Numbered from the stretch's first letter, positions 1 to 8,574 are shown. The stretch is DNA of 64,000 bases from Acidobacteriaceae bacterium (GCA_003139095.1 PLHW01000069.1:44447-108446), one strand, 5' to 3'. Made by a program: numbers and translations. Notes: generated from the sequence alone by a model not told the origin.

Positions 1-214
1 AGACTAAGGATAGGAGTAAGTGTCCACGTCTTGGATGCTGCACGGCCGGAGAGGACGCACAGATGAGGTCAATTTCGTGGAGCGCGCGGCGGTGAATCGA
101 AGAGGGCGGGCAGGCATCGAAAGAAGGGCAAGCGGGTGGCGGAGTCCGGATCACTCGTGGGTGTAAAATTGGGTTTGCAATTCTTGTCAGTTTTATCTCA
201 GAAAGGAAATCCTT

Positions 215-1810
215 ATGGCGACTATGGAAGCACCACCGCGCGTGCAATCGCGTGTGCATGAAGGTCCGTTCAAGAACCAGACGTTTGTGGACTTCACGAA
301 AGAAGAGAATGTGCGGAAAATGCGCAGCGCACTGGAGAAAGTGCGGGGGCAACTGGGGCACGAGTACGACCTGATTATTGGCGGGAAGCGGATCAAGACA
401 GCGGAGAAGATCCGGTCGATCAATCCGGCGAAGCCGTCGGAGGTGGTGGGCGTTCATCAAAAGGCGGGGAAAGAACATGTTGAGCCGGCGGTGGAGGCGG
501 CGCTGAAGGCGTTTGCGACGTGGAGCCGGATATCGTATGAAGAGCGGGCGTCGCTACTGTTTCGCGCGGCGGACTTGTTGCGCGAGCGGAAGCTGGAATA
601 CATGGCATGGCTGGTGTATGAGGTTTCGAAGAACTGGCCGGAAGCAGACGGTGATATTTCGGAGACGATCGATTTCTGCGAATTTTATGGGCGCGAGGCG
701 CTGCGGCTGGCGAAGGCGGAGCCGCCGATTCAATTGCCGGGCGAGCGCGACACGCTGACGTATATTCCGCTGGGAGTGGGAGCGGTGATTCCGCCGTGGA
801 ATTTTGCGGGCGCGATCATGGCGGGGATGACGGTGGCGTCGATCGTGTGCGGGAATACAGTGATTTTGAAACCGTCGAGCGATTCGCCGACGATTGCGGC
901 AAAATTTGTGGAACTGCTGGAAGAGTGCGGGATGCCGGAGGGCGTGGTGAATTTTTGCCCGGGCGGTGGCGCGAGCTTTGGCGATGCGCTGGTGGCGCAT
1001 CCGAAGGTGCGGTACGTCGCGTTCACGGGATCGCGTGAAGTTGGGCTGCACATTAACCAGTCGGCGGCGAAGCAGCAGCCGGGACAACTGTGGATCAAGC
1101 GCACGGTGCTGGAAATGGGCGGGAAGGACGCGATCATTGTCGATGCGGATGGGGATATCGACGCGGCGGTGGAGGGCGTGGCGCAGGCGGCGTTCGGATT
1201 CCAGGGGCAGAAATGCTCGGCGTGCTCGCGGGCGATTATCGACGAGAGAATATACGACAAGTTTCTGGAGAAGCTGAAGGCGCGGGTGGAGCGGATTACG
1301 GTGGGCGATCCGGTGACGAATCCGGGGATGGGGGCGGTGATCAATGATGGCTCGATGAAAGATATTTTGCGGTACATCGAGATTGGAAAGAAGGAAGGGC
1401 GACTGATTACGGGAGGTGCGCGAGACACGAACGCGGGCGAAGGATATTTTATTCAGCCGACGGTGATCGCGGACGTTGCGCCGAAGTCGACGCTGGAGCA
1501 GGAGGAAATTTTTGGGCCGGTGCTGGCGGTGATCAAGTCGCGGAATTTCGACCATGCGCTGGAGATCGCGAATGACACGGAGTTTGGGCTGACGGGGGCG
1601 GTGTATTCTTCGTCGCGAGAGAAGCTAGACCGGGCCGTGCGGGAATTCCACGTGGGCAACTTGTATTTGAACCGGAAATGCACGGGAGCGATGGTGGGCG
1701 CGCATCCGTTTGGCGGATTCAATATGTCAGGAACGGATTCGAAGGCGGGCGGGCCGGACTATCTTTATTTGTTTACGCAGGGGAAGAGCGTGGGGGAGAA
1801 GATTGAGTAG
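215..1810 (+). CDS. L-glutamate gamma-semialdehyde (1-pyrroline-5-carboxylate) dehydrogenase / aldehyde dehydrogenase
   Basis: A 531-residue NAD(P)-dependent aldehyde dehydrogenase. Visible motifs are PPWNF (Asn196, oxyanion hole), ILKPSS (Lys219, cofactor), TGSREVG (271-277), the general base in LEMGG (Glu300) and the nucleophile in GQKCSACSR (Cys334). Length and the extended N-terminus resemble the RocA/PruA branch, which oxidises glutamate semialdehyde to glutamate in proline and arginine catabolism; the exact substrate is inferred from family resemblance only. The ATG is preceded by AGAAAGGAAATC, a good ribosome binding site. It appears monocistronic, with a terminator-like hairpin about 90 bp downstream. 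No proline dehydrogenase gene lies beside it. Confidence 0.92.
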   Translation: MATMEAPPRVQSRVHEGPFKNQTFVDFTKEENVRKMRSALEKVRGQLGHEYDLIIGGKRIKTAEKIRSINPAKPSEVVGVHQKAGKEHVEPAVEAALKAFATWSRISYEERASLLFRAADLLRERKLEYMAWLVYEVSKNWPEADGDISETIDFCEFYGREALRLAKAEPPIQLPGERDTLTYIPLGVGAVIPPWNFAGAIMAGMTVASIVCGNTVILKPSSDSPTIAAKFVELLEECGMPEGVVNFCPGGGASFGDALVAHPKVRYVAFTGSREVGLHINQSAAKQQPGQLWIKRTVLEMGGKDAIIVDADGDIDAAVEGVAQAAFGFQGQKCSACSRAIIDERIYDKFLEKLKARVERITVGDPVTNPGMGAVINDGSMKDILRYIEIGKKEGRLITGGARDTNAGEGYFIQPTVIADVAPKSTLEQEEIFGPVLAVIKSRNFDHALEIANDTEFGLTGAVYSSSREKLDRAVREFHVGNLYLNRKCTGAMVGAHPFGGFNMSGTDSKAGGPDYLYLFTQGKSVGEKIE

Positions 1811-1818
1811 TCGGTAGG

Positions 1819-1877
1819 GATCCGTCGACTCCGCGCAATCATCGCTTCGCGATGATCGTGCTGCGCTCAGGATGACA
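1819..1877. repeat. Dispersed REP-like element, copy 1
   Basis: The segment begins GATCCGTCGACTCCGCG and ends GCTCAGGATGACA, with a perfect 8-bp hairpin in the middle (ATCATCGC, loop TTC, GCGATGAT). A related segment with the same ends lies at 7043-7096. Shared ends with a variable palindromic core are typical of intergenic repeat families. Only two copies are visible, so the family assignment is inference. Confidence 0.5.
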
Positions 1878-1897
1878 AGTTAAATAGTGATTGGCGT

Positions 1898-1928
1898 AGG
1901 GCGGACGGGGTGTCCGCCCTGATTTTTT
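1898..1928 (+). terminator. Rho-independent terminator after the aldehyde dehydrogenase gene
   Basis: A perfect 9-bp stem, AGGGCGGAC and GTCCGCCCT, with the 5-base loop GGGGT is followed directly by GA and six T residues. It separates the dehydrogenase gene from the kinase gene. Confidence 0.8.
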
Positions 1929-1939
1929 GGTGGGTGGAT

Positions 1940-1969
1940 TTGACTGGGTGGCTTCTTGCGCCCTAGTAT
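1940..1969 (+). promoter_or_regulatory. Candidate sigma70-type promoter of the kinase gene
   Basis: TTGACT and TAGTAT are separated by 18 bp, downstream of the terminator and about 25 bp before the kinase ATG. The predicted leader would be short and has no clear Shine-Dalgarno sequence (the ATG follows a C-rich stretch). This rests on hexamer matching only. Confidence 0.45.
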
Positions 1970-1993
1970 CCGGGTGAATCTCTCTGTTCCCCC

Positions 1994-4564
1994 ATGGCGA
2001 CTCTTGAAATTGGACAGGTGTTGGGACGCTACCGCATCGTCGAGCTGATTGGCTCGGGGGGCATGGGAGTGGTGTACCGGGCGCACGACGAGCAATTGCA
2101 TCGCGATGTGGCGCTGAAGGTTTTGCAGGCGGGGCTGCTAAGCGAGGCGGCGCGGCGCCAGTTGCAGCGGGAGGCGCTGAGCGCGGCGCGGGTGACGGAC
2201 GCGAATGTGGCGATGGCGTTCGATTTCGGGCGCGATCAGGGGGTGGATTACCTGGTCACGGAATATGTGCCGGGCTTGACTTTAAACGCGAAGATTGCGG
2301 GACGGGCGCTGCCGGAGGCCGAGGTGCTGGAGCTGGGGAAGCAAATGGCGTCAGGGCTGGAGGCGGCGCACCGGCAGGGAGTGATTCATCGCGACTTGAA
2401 GCCGGGGAATTTGCGGGTGACGCCGGAGGGGCGGCTGAAGATTCTGGATTTTGGGCTGGCATTTTTGGTGCAGGCGGAGCGAGAGGCGACGGCGAGTTTG
2501 CCGATTACGCAGTCGTATGACAATGCGGGGACGTTGCCGTATATGTCGCCGGAGCAACTGGAGGGGAACAAGCCGGATGAACGGGCGGATATCTGGTCGG
2601 CGGGAGCGGTGCTGTATGAGATGGCGACGGGAGTGCCACCTTTTGGCGAGTTGAAGGGGATGCGGTTGACGGGCGCAATTCGGAATGAGACGCCGCCGGC
2701 GCCGCGGACGCGGAATGCGAAGATCAGCGAGGGGTTGGAGCGGGTGATTCAGCGGGCGCTGTGCCGGGCGCCGGGGGAGCGGTATCAGTCGGCGGGAGAT
2801 TTGCGGATCGACCTGAATCAGTTGGCGATGGGGACGGCGCCGATTTATGCGACGGCGCGGACACCGCGGTGGGCGTGGTGGGTGGCGGCGGCGGTGCTGG
2901 TGGTGGCACTGGCGGTGGGGGGATTGTGGCGGGCGAGACATGGGCGGAGCGGGGCGAGTGGGGAAGATCAGGTGATGGCGGTGTTGCCGTTTGAGGCGGC
3001 GGGGAATGACGCGGCGGCGAACGCGCTGGGTACGGGACTGAGCGAGACGCTGACGGCGAAGCTGGTACAGGCGAGCGACGGCGGGCATCTGCAAATGGTT
3101 TCGACGCGGGATCTGGTGGCGCAGGGCGTGAAGACGTCGGAACAGGCGCGGCGGGAGTTTGGGACTGATCTGGTGCTGGAAGCGAGCATGCAGCAGTTTG
3201 GGGACCGGATACGGATCAACTGCAGCCTGGTGAATTCGCGGACGCATTTGCAGCTGGCGGCGCGGACGGTGACGGGAGCGGCGGGCGATCCGTTTGCGCT
3301 GGAGGATGAACTGGTGGAGCAGGTGCTGGGAATGCTGCAGGTGACGGTAGGAAGAGAGAAGCGGGCGGAGCTGGAGGCGCGGGCGGATACGAAACCGGCG
3401 GCGTATGAGTTTTATTTGCGGGGGCGGGGGTATTTGGAGGATTACAGGACACCAAACAATCTGGAACATGCGATTGAAGAGTTTGGGAAGGCGGTTGAGG
3501 TCGACGGCAATTATGCGCCGGCACGTGCGGCGATGGGGATCGCGTACGCCGCCGGTTTCAAATGGGAGAACCGGGGGAAGGACTGGCTGGACAAGGCGCA
3601 AGCCGAATGTGAGCGAGCGCTGGCGATCATGCCACAACTGGCAGAGGGTCACACGTGCCTGGGGGATGTTTATTTGTCGCGGGGACGGTATGCCGATGCG
3701 GTGCAAGAGTTCCAGCGTTCGCTGGAACTGAATCACGATAACGAGGAAACATTGCGGCTGCTGGCGGAGGCATATCAGAGGACGGGAAATGCGGCGCCGG
3801 CGGAACATACGTATCAGAAGGCGATTGCGTTACGGCCGAATTACTACGGGGCATATAGCTCCCTTGGGTATTTCTACTCTGGCCAGGCCCGATATGTTGA
3901 GGCGGCAGCGGTGTTTCGCAAGGCAGTGCAACTGGCACCGGAGAATTATCGTGGGTACGCGAACCTGGGAGGCGTTGATTTGTTGCTGGGACAGTATGAC
4001 GAGGCGGTGGACGCCTTTAAGAAATCAATCGCTTTACGGCCGACGTCTCAGGCCTATGGAAATCTCGGTGCCGCATTATTCTATTTGCGGAGGTACGAAG
4101 ATAGCGCCGAGACTTTACAGACGGCGCTCAAGTTGGACGATAGGAACTGGGGTGATTGGGGAAATCTGGGGGACGCGTTGTACCAAATCCCATCGCGACG
4201 GGCAGAAGCGCCGAGCGCTTATAAAAAGGCCGTCGAGATTTTGTCGCAAAGGCTGGAAGTCAACCCAAAGGACGTGAGTGCTCTTGCTATGAGCGCCGAT
4301 TATTACGCGATGCTGGATCAAGAAATGGAAGCGAGGCGGCATCTGGCCAGCGCATTAGCCATTGAGCCGAGTGATCCCGACGTCTTGTTCCGCGGCGCGA
4401 TTCTTTATAACCACATCGGAGACACAACTAAGACCTTGGAGTTTCTGCGGCGCGCGGTCGATGCGGGCTGCTCGCGGACTCAGGTCCGCGATACGCCGGA
4501 TTTCGACCATCTGCGTGGCGATAAACGGTTCGATTCTTTCCTGCCGCCTACTTATTCACGTTAA
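1994..4564 (+). CDS. Membrane Ser/Thr protein kinase with TolB-like and TPR domains
   Basis: An 856-residue receptor-type kinase. The N-terminal Hanks kinase domain (about 13-275) is complete: glycine loop GSGGMG (20-25), Lys42, HRDLKPGN (132-139), DFG (152-154) and SPE (185-187). One membrane helix follows at 293-312. Next come a TolB/adenylate-cyclase-associated-type domain starting VMAVLPFEA (about 327-440) and a TPR array from about 470 to the end. The kinase is therefore expected to be cytoplasmic, with the C-terminal part on the other side of the membrane, probably sensing or binding proteins. It phosphorylates Ser/Thr on unknown substrates. The stop overlaps the convergent small gene on the minus strand by 17 bp. 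Confidence 0.93.
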   Translation: MATLEIGQVLGRYRIVELIGSGGMGVVYRAHDEQLHRDVALKVLQAGLLSEAARRQLQREALSAARVTDANVAMAFDFGRDQGVDYLVTEYVPGLTLNAKIAGRALPEAEVLELGKQMASGLEAAHRQGVIHRDLKPGNLRVTPEGRLKILDFGLAFLVQAEREATASLPITQSYDNAGTLPYMSPEQLEGNKPDERADIWSAGAVLYEMATGVPPFGELKGMRLTGAIRNETPPAPRTRNAKISEGLERVIQRALCRAPGERYQSAGDLRIDLNQLAMGTAPIYATARTPRWAWWVAAAVLVVALAVGGLWRARHGRSGASGEDQVMAVLPFEAAGNDAAANALGTGLSETLTAKLVQASDGGHLQMVSTRDLVAQGVKTSEQARREFGTDLVLEASMQQFGDRIRINCSLVNSRTHLQLAARTVTGAAGDPFALEDELVEQVLGMLQVTVGREKRAELEARADTKPAAYEFYLRGRGYLEDYRTPNNLEHAIEEFGKAVEVDGNYAPARAAMGIAYAAGFKWENRGKDWLDKAQAECERALAIMPQLAEGHTCLGDVYLSRGRYADAVQEFQRSLELNHDNEETLRLLAEAYQRTGNAAPAEHTYQKAIALRPNYYGAYSSLGYFYSGQARYVEAAAVFRKAVQLAPENYRGYANLGGVDLLLGQYDEAVDAFKKSIALRPTSQAYGNLGAALFYLRRYEDSAETLQTALKLDDRNWGDWGNLGDALYQIPSRRAEAPSAYKKAVEILSQRLEVNPKDVSALAMSADYYAMLDQEMEARRHLASALAIEPSDPDVLFRGAILYNHIGDTTKTLEFLRRAVDAGCSRTQVRDTPDFDHLRGDKRFDSFLPPTYSR

Positions 4565-5039
4565 CTATAAAATGACCATCGGGAATAATCTGAACAACAG
4601 GATCATTTTGGCAGTTAGCGCCTTTGATCGTATACCCGATGCTGCAGCCACCCGTGATTGTGACGCTGCCGATGGTGACCGTATCGTTGCAATCGGTCGG
4701 AGTGCCGTACGGATCCCAAAAGAATGCCTTTCCGGTGTTCGAAGGGTTGTAGAAATTCGTGGGGATGATCGGCAAGTTGGTATGTGGATCAGTTTTTGGT
4801 TTGAACGAGATGGAGTATTGCTGATCGACGAAGAACAAAACGACTGGATCTTCAGCGTCGGTGACGATGGGGTCCACGGTTGGCTTACAGTTATTGACCT
4901 GAATCGGCATTTGCGTGAGGAAGCCTTGCAATCCAACACGTTCTCCGGCGACCGCGTTCTTTTTCGATTGATCGTGGCAGCTTACGCTAAGCATAGCGCC
5001 GAGAAGCAAAAGACATACGAAGATTAGCGGAACTCTCAT
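4548..5039 (-). CDS. Small exported (probable lipo)protein with C-terminal DPVVQIIPDGHFI motif
   Basis: A 163-residue protein of unknown function. The N-terminus is a signal sequence (MRVPLIFVCLLLLGAM) ending at Cys21, a marginal lipobox (SVSC). The C-terminus carries DPVVQIIPDGHFI, also present in the neighbouring gene at 5126-5545, so the two look like diverged tandem duplicates. Several Cys residues (in CSIGY and NCQND) could form disulfides outside the cytoplasm. The ATG at 5039 is chosen because GGGAGGG lies just upstream; longer in-frame starts lack that signal and would bury the signal peptide. No known domain was recognised. Confidence 0.72.
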   Translation of the reverse strand: MRVPLIFVCLLLLGAMLSVSCHDQSKKNAVAGERVGLQGFLTQMPIQVNNCKPTVDPIVTDAEDPVVLFFVDQQYSISFKPKTDPHTNLPIIPTNFYNPSNTGKAFFWDPYGTPTDCNDTVTIGSVTITGGCSIGYTIKGANCQNDPVVQIIPDGHFIVNVNK

Positions 5040-5125
5040 TGGCTTACCCTCCCGAGTTTTGCTTGACTGGATCATTTCTTTTGGGCTATCAGGAACGCTG
5101 CGACGACGCATTACCGATGCCCGGT

Positions 5126-5545
5126 TTACTGGCGCTGCGGGGGTGAGATGAAGTGGCCGTCGGGAATAATTTGGACAACAGGATCCTGGCAGGACTGCTG
5201 CTGATTGGCGCGTGTTATTGAATAGCTGTAAGGGCAGCCATGTATGTTCGTGCACGTCTTTGTAATGGTGTGGGTATGACCGTCTGCATGGATGTTGGTT
5301 TCAGATACGGGCGATCCGCTCTTGAAGTCGATCTTGTAGTCCAGCGTCGCGGAAGATTTATTGCGCCAGGAAACGGTTTCATTATGCTTCACGGCGACAC
5401 AGTCGGGGTGGGCCTCGCATTTCGATCCGTTGTCCACTATGTCGACAGTGCTAATTCTTTGGCAGGTGGTGCCGAAGCTGTAGCCGACGAAGAGACAGAG
5501 GATGCAAATGGCCCCCCTCACGTAGGAGAAGATAGAATTTCTCAT
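5126..5545 (-). CDS. Small secreted protein, paralogue of the 4548-5039 product
   Basis: A 139-residue protein with a clear signal peptide (MRNSIFSYVRGAICILCLF and following residues). The mature part is Cys-rich and ends with CQDPVVQIIPDGHFI, matching its neighbour. The middle is predicted to be beta-rich and contains His-rich ADGHTHTITKTC. The start at 5545 has AGGAAAGGA upstream at good spacing. It lies upstream of the other paralogue on the same strand, so the two may be co-transcribed. The function is unknown; an extracytoplasmic beta-sandwich is a guess. Confidence 0.7.
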   Translation of the reverse strand: MRNSIFSYVRGAICILCLFVGYSFGTTCQRISTVDIVDNGSKCEAHPDCVAVKHNETVSWRNKSSATLDYKIDFKSGSPVSETNIHADGHTHTITKTCTNIHGCPYSYSITRANQQQSCQDPVVQIIPDGHFISPPQRQ

Positions 5546-5694
5546 TGAGATTCCTTTCCTGAACCTACTGAGGAGAGCATTCTCGCGGTTAGGAGTTTGC
5601 AAGTCAAGCGAGGTACGAAAAGAGGGACGGGTCGGACCGGAGGGAAAAAACCAGGTTTGTACATGGGGCGGGCAGGAGTGGCCGTCCTACACTT

Positions 5695-5723
5695 AAAAGG
5701 GCCGCCTTTTTGGGCGGCCTTTT
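5695..5723 (-). terminator. Bidirectional-looking terminator of the PilZ-regulator operon
   Basis: A stem of GGCCGCC and GGCGGCC with a T-rich loop is flanked by AAAA on the left and TTTT on the right, so it can act on either strand. It lies about 20 bp past the stop of the minus-strand regulator gene. Confidence 0.75.
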
Positions 5724-5742
5724 ATTTGGGTGAAGAAACTAT

Positions 5743-6423
5743 TCAGTTGGTGATGGTGGCGGGTTGGGCTATTGGTGGGGTGGCGGCGGCTGCGGTGGCG
5801 GCTGCGGCTTCGTTCAGGATGCGGTGGTGGATGGTGAACAGAGCCAGCTCGAGACGATCAGAGACGCCGATTTTGTCGTAGACGTTGCGCAGGTAGTTTT
5901 TGATGACCTGCTCGGTGGTGCCGAGCTGGGTCGCGATTTCCTTGTTTTTGTAGCCCTGCACGATGAGCGCGACGATGCGGAGTTCCTTGGCGGTGAGGCG
6001 GTCGCGGACGCGCAGACCGACCATATCGTTTTCGGTGAGCTCGCTCGGAACAGCCATGTCCTGCACCCAGGTTTCGCCGCGAGCGACCTTGCGGACGCAA
6101 TCGACGAGGGCGGGGCTGGTGACGTTGCGATAGACGACGCCGTGAGCGCCGGCCGCCATGTAGCGTTGCGCGCTCTCGCCCGTATCGGCGAGAACAACGA
6201 CGCGAGTTTTATTACGATTGGCGGCGGAGAGAACGGCGTTGAAGTCGGAGTGAAAGCCTCCGGCGATGACGAGCACGGCGGCGCGGAATTTATCGAGCGC
6301 CATGAACATCTGTTCGGCGGTTTGGGCCTGCGCGACGATGCGCATCTCGTCTTCAACGGCCAGCACCTTGGCAATGCCAGCGCGGAAAATTGCCTGATTA
6401 TCGGCCAAAATAAGCTTCAACAT
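5743..6423 (-). CDS. LuxR/NarL-type response regulator lacking the phospho-acceptor Asp
   Basis: A 226-residue two-domain regulator. The N-terminal receiver fold (about 1-118) is recognisable by LILADNQAIFRAGI and GAHGVVYRN, but the usual DVVLMD strand reads AAVLVIAGG, so the phosphorylated Asp is missing (Ile53/Ala54). The conserved Lys near residue 99 is Arg. The C-terminal LuxR helix-turn-helix (about 143-200, from LTAKELRIV to YDKIGVSDRLEL) is intact. It probably binds DNA without phosphorylation control. The C-terminal tail is Ala/Thr/Pro-rich. It is the second gene of an operon with the PilZ gene, 14 bp apart, next to exopolysaccharide genes it might regulate (inference). Confidence 0.88.
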   Translation of the reverse strand: MLKLILADNQAIFRAGIAKVLAVEDEMRIVAQAQTAEQMFMALDKFRAAVLVIAGGFHSDFNAVLSAANRNKTRVVVLADTGESAQRYMAAGAHGVVYRNVTSPALVDCVRKVARGETWVQDMAVPSELTENDMVGLRVRDRLTAKELRIVALIVQGYKNKEIATQLGTTEQVIKNYLRNVYDKIGVSDRLELALFTIHHRILNEAAAATAAAATPPIAQPATITN

Positions 6424-6437
6424 GGAAGTCGCTCCCG

Positions 6438-6767
6438 TTACGAGTTGCGCACAAATTCGTAAGAATCGATAACGCAGGCAACGCCCCGGCTCTCGGCCTG
6501 GGGAGTGCCCGCAGTGGGATCATCGGTCCGCACAACGCGGCCGTGACAGTGAATGGTGACATCTTGTTTGCCGCCGGTGACTTCCGGCGGCAGGGTAATT
6601 TCGAATTCGACGGGGGAGCCGATCTCGAGGGCAGCCTCGGCGCGAATGTAGACGCCGGCCGCACTGAGGTTGCTGGTAATACCGCTTGCGTCGGAGGAGG
6701 AATCCTCCGCATGAATCTTGATCGGCAAATGAAGTGGAAATCTCTTCCCGGTACGTGCTTCAGTCAC
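6438..6767 (-). CDS. Single-domain PilZ protein (c-di-GMP receptor)
   Basis: A 109-residue protein made of one PilZ domain. Both ligand signatures are present: RxxxR (RTGKR, residues 5-9) and [DN]xSxxG (NLSAAG, 33-38). By family knowledge this predicts c-di-GMP binding. The GTG at 6767 is preferred over the upstream ATG at 6788 because AGAGGAGG sits 5 bp before the GTG, inside the longer frame. It is co-transcribed with the downstream LuxR-type regulator and close to polysaccharide genes, fitting c-di-GMP control of exopolysaccharide output (inference). Confidence 0.85.
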   Translation of the reverse strand: MTEARTGKRFPLHLPIKIHAEDSSSDASGITSNLSAAGVYIRAEAALEIGSPVEFEITLPPEVTGGKQDVTIHCHGRVVRTDDPTAGTPQAESRGVACVIDSYEFVRNS

Positions 6768-7004
6768 AACTACCTCCTCTGTTCTCATTACTCGGGAATC
6801 AACCAAGGGCCGGAACTCGCGGAAAACGCCAGCCTGGAGCCGTGATGAACAGCTAAGGGCGTTTATATCACGGGGAAGAGGCGGAAAAGAAGGGTTTATT
6901 ACCTTCGTAACTGGGTAGCAAGTGGATACCTCCCATGGGGAAATGGGGGAAATCAGGATGGAGCACCAATTGGAGGACACGAAAGTAGGGGCGAGCGCGT
7001 CCGA

Positions 7005-7016
7005 GACACGCGTGTC
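7005..7016. promoter_or_regulatory. Perfect 12-bp palindrome, possible operator
   Basis: GACACGCGTGTC reads the same on both strands and lies about 240 bp upstream of the PilZ start. It could be a dimeric regulator site, but a palindrome of this size is not rare in GC-rich DNA. Confidence 0.25.
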
Positions 7017-7042
7017 CACTGGAAGATTGTTTCGGGAGTAGT

Positions 7043-7096
7043 GATCCTTCGACTGCGCGGGGTTCGCTGCGCTCGCCCCGGTCCGCTCAGGAAGAC
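7043..7096. repeat. Dispersed REP-like element, copy 2
   Basis: It shares the ends GATCCTTCGACT and GCTCAGGAAGACA with the element at 1819-1877 while the core differs, with GGGG and CCCC arms flanking a GC-rich loop. It lies between the stop of the Wzy-like gene and the PilZ operon. Confidence 0.5.
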
Positions 7097-7197
7097 ATCT
7101 AGAAAAAGTCACATCACTCTCAGGACAAGTGGAAGAACTCACGCACTATCAGGATGAACCCGCAAGTCACTTCTTGAGGCACCAATGCCGATGTGGA

Positions 7198-8574
7198 TCA
7201 GGAGGAGGGGCTTGGGGTGGGAGGGGCGGGAACTTCGAAGGTCATGTGGCGGCGGCGGAGGACGCGGCGGCGGTGGGATTCGCGGAGAGGTTCAGCGGCG
7301 GCGATGGCGCAGAGCACGTAGAAGAGCGCGGCGTTGGCGGGGATTTGCAGATTGAAGTCGAGAGCGCTGTGGACGAGGATTCCGGTGCAGCCGAGGAGGG
7401 CGGCGACGGTAAGCGTGCCGGTTGCGCTTTCGGTCCAATTTTTGAGCTTGGCGGCGGCGCGGCGGAAGAGTTGTACGAGGAACCAAAGGGTGATTAAGAA
7501 TCCGGCGAGACCGGTTTCGACGAGCAATTGCAGATAGTCGTTGTGGGCCTGGTTGACGAAGAACGTAGTGAAGAAGCTGCGGAACTGCGGGTAGGTGGTG
7601 GGAAACGTGCCGAGGCCCCAACCGAGCAGCGGGCGCTTTAGAAACATGCGGAGGCAATCGCGATCGATGGCGAGGCGAGTGCCGCCGCTGATTTCGGCGC
7701 GCGCTTCGGTGTGAATGCTGGCGAGACGGTGGGTGAGTTCGTTGCCGCCGAGCCAGACGAGAAATCCGATGACAAGCAGAAGGATGCCGCCGAGCATGAG
7801 GGCATTTTTCCAGTTGCCCTGGCGGGAGCGAAGGACGAGGACGGCGAGGAGGATCATTTGGGCGCAGAAAGCGAGCATGCCACCGCGCGAACCGGAGAGG
7901 AAGATGCTGGCGGCCATGACGGCGGCGATGCCGGCAACGATGAGGCGGCGATTGCCGTCGGTGAAGCGACTGACGGCCCAGACCAGAGGGAAGGGAGTGA
8001 GCAATTCCATGAGGCCGGCGTAATGATTGTGGTTTACGTAGGGGCTGTAGATTGCGCCGCCCTGGGCGGAGGGCCAAATCCAGTAGAGCTTTCCGTTGGG
8101 GGCCATGCCCTGGAGAATGGCGAAGGACGCGACGACGGCTCCGTAGGCGGTGACTGTGGCGAAGAGCGAATCAAATTGAGAGGAACGTCGGAGCGATTGA
8201 GTGGCGACGAAGGCGAGCATTCCGTAGGCGGCATAGAGAAGGAGGCTGGTGTAGGTGGCGTGGCGATAGGCGCTCACGCCAGTCAGCCACTGCACGAGGG
8301 CGAGCGCAAAAAATGCGGCCATGGGGGCGAAGAGGGGGTTCGGATCGACGACCCAGGTTTGAAGGGTCCACTGACGAACTCCCCAGACGATGAGGAGAAG
8401 AGCGGCGCAAGATTCGAGGGCGAAGATGGCCCAGGGCTCAACCGCGCCGAAGGCGAGCGGCGCGAGCAAGAGTACCGTGCCGGTAGCGGCGAGAAGGGCG
8501 GTGTGCGTAAGCTTTGTGGCGGGAGTTTGGGGGACAGGCGCGGATTCCGGTTGGAGTGCGACGGCAGTACTCAC
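7198..8574 (-). CDS. O-antigen ligase / Wzy-like polymerase membrane protein
   Basis: A 458-residue multi-spanning membrane protein (about 10-12 helices). The Wzy_C signature region is present: LLGWGLGTFPTTYPQF followed by AHNDYLQLLVETG, typical of polymerases and ligases that join lipid-linked glycans in the periplasm. The second loop has NHNHYAGLMELL. The start overlaps the stop of the upstream TPR gene by 4 bp (ATGA), showing translational coupling. With the autokinase and TPR genes it forms a minus-strand operon divergent from the pseudaminic acid genes. Polymerase and ligase cannot be told apart from sequence; a second family member lies at 31235-32647. Confidence 0.88.
   Translation of the reverse strand: MSTAVALQPESAPVPQTPATKLTHTALLAATGTVLLLAPLAFGAVEPWAIFALESCAALLLIVWGVRQWTLQTWVVDPNPLFAPMAAFFALALVQWLTGVSAYRHATYTSLLLYAAYGMLAFVATQSLRRSSQFDSLFATVTAYGAVVASFAILQGMAPNGKLYWIWPSAQGGAIYSPYVNHNHYAGLMELLTPFPLVWAVSRFTDGNRRLIVAGIAAVMAASIFLSGSRGGMLAFCAQMILLAVLVLRSRQGNWKNALMLGGILLLVIGFLVWLGGNELTHRLASIHTEARAEISGGTRLAIDRDCLRMFLKRPLLGWGLGTFPTTYPQFRSFFTTFFVNQAHNDYLQLLVETGLAGFLITLWFLVQLFRRAAAKLKNWTESATGTLTVAALLGCTGILVHSALDFNLQIPANAALFYVLCAIAAAEPLRESHRRRVLRRRHMTFEVPAPPTPSPSS

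Larger units (their letters stand above)
6768..7197. other. Intergenic stretch upstream of the PilZ operon
   Basis: 430 bp without a convincing gene between the PilZ start and the stop of the Wzy-like gene. It holds a perfect 12-bp palindrome, a REP-like repeat, and a TATAAA hexamer on the minus strand that could belong to the PilZ promoter but has no good -35 partner. No RNA gene was recognised. Confidence 0.6.

Noticed and set aside
1..214. Possible gene or RNA at the left edge
   Set aside because: No open frame with coding character and no tRNA-like or other RNA structure was recognised; probably intergenic upstream sequence.
554..1555. 333-codon open frame on the minus strand inside the aldehyde dehydrogenase gene
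   Set aside because: The sense frame has all aldehyde dehydrogenase motifs; the antisense product is Arg/His-rich low-complexity, a usual by-product of GC-rich codon bias.
2351..3808. 485-codon open frame on the minus strand opposite the kinase gene
   Set aside because: The product is Arg/Pro/His repeats, and the sense strand has complete kinase motifs.
4362..5027. 221-codon plus-strand open frame running past the kinase stop
   Set aside because: It is antisense to the small exported protein, which has a clear ribosome binding site and signal peptide; the plus frame has neither.
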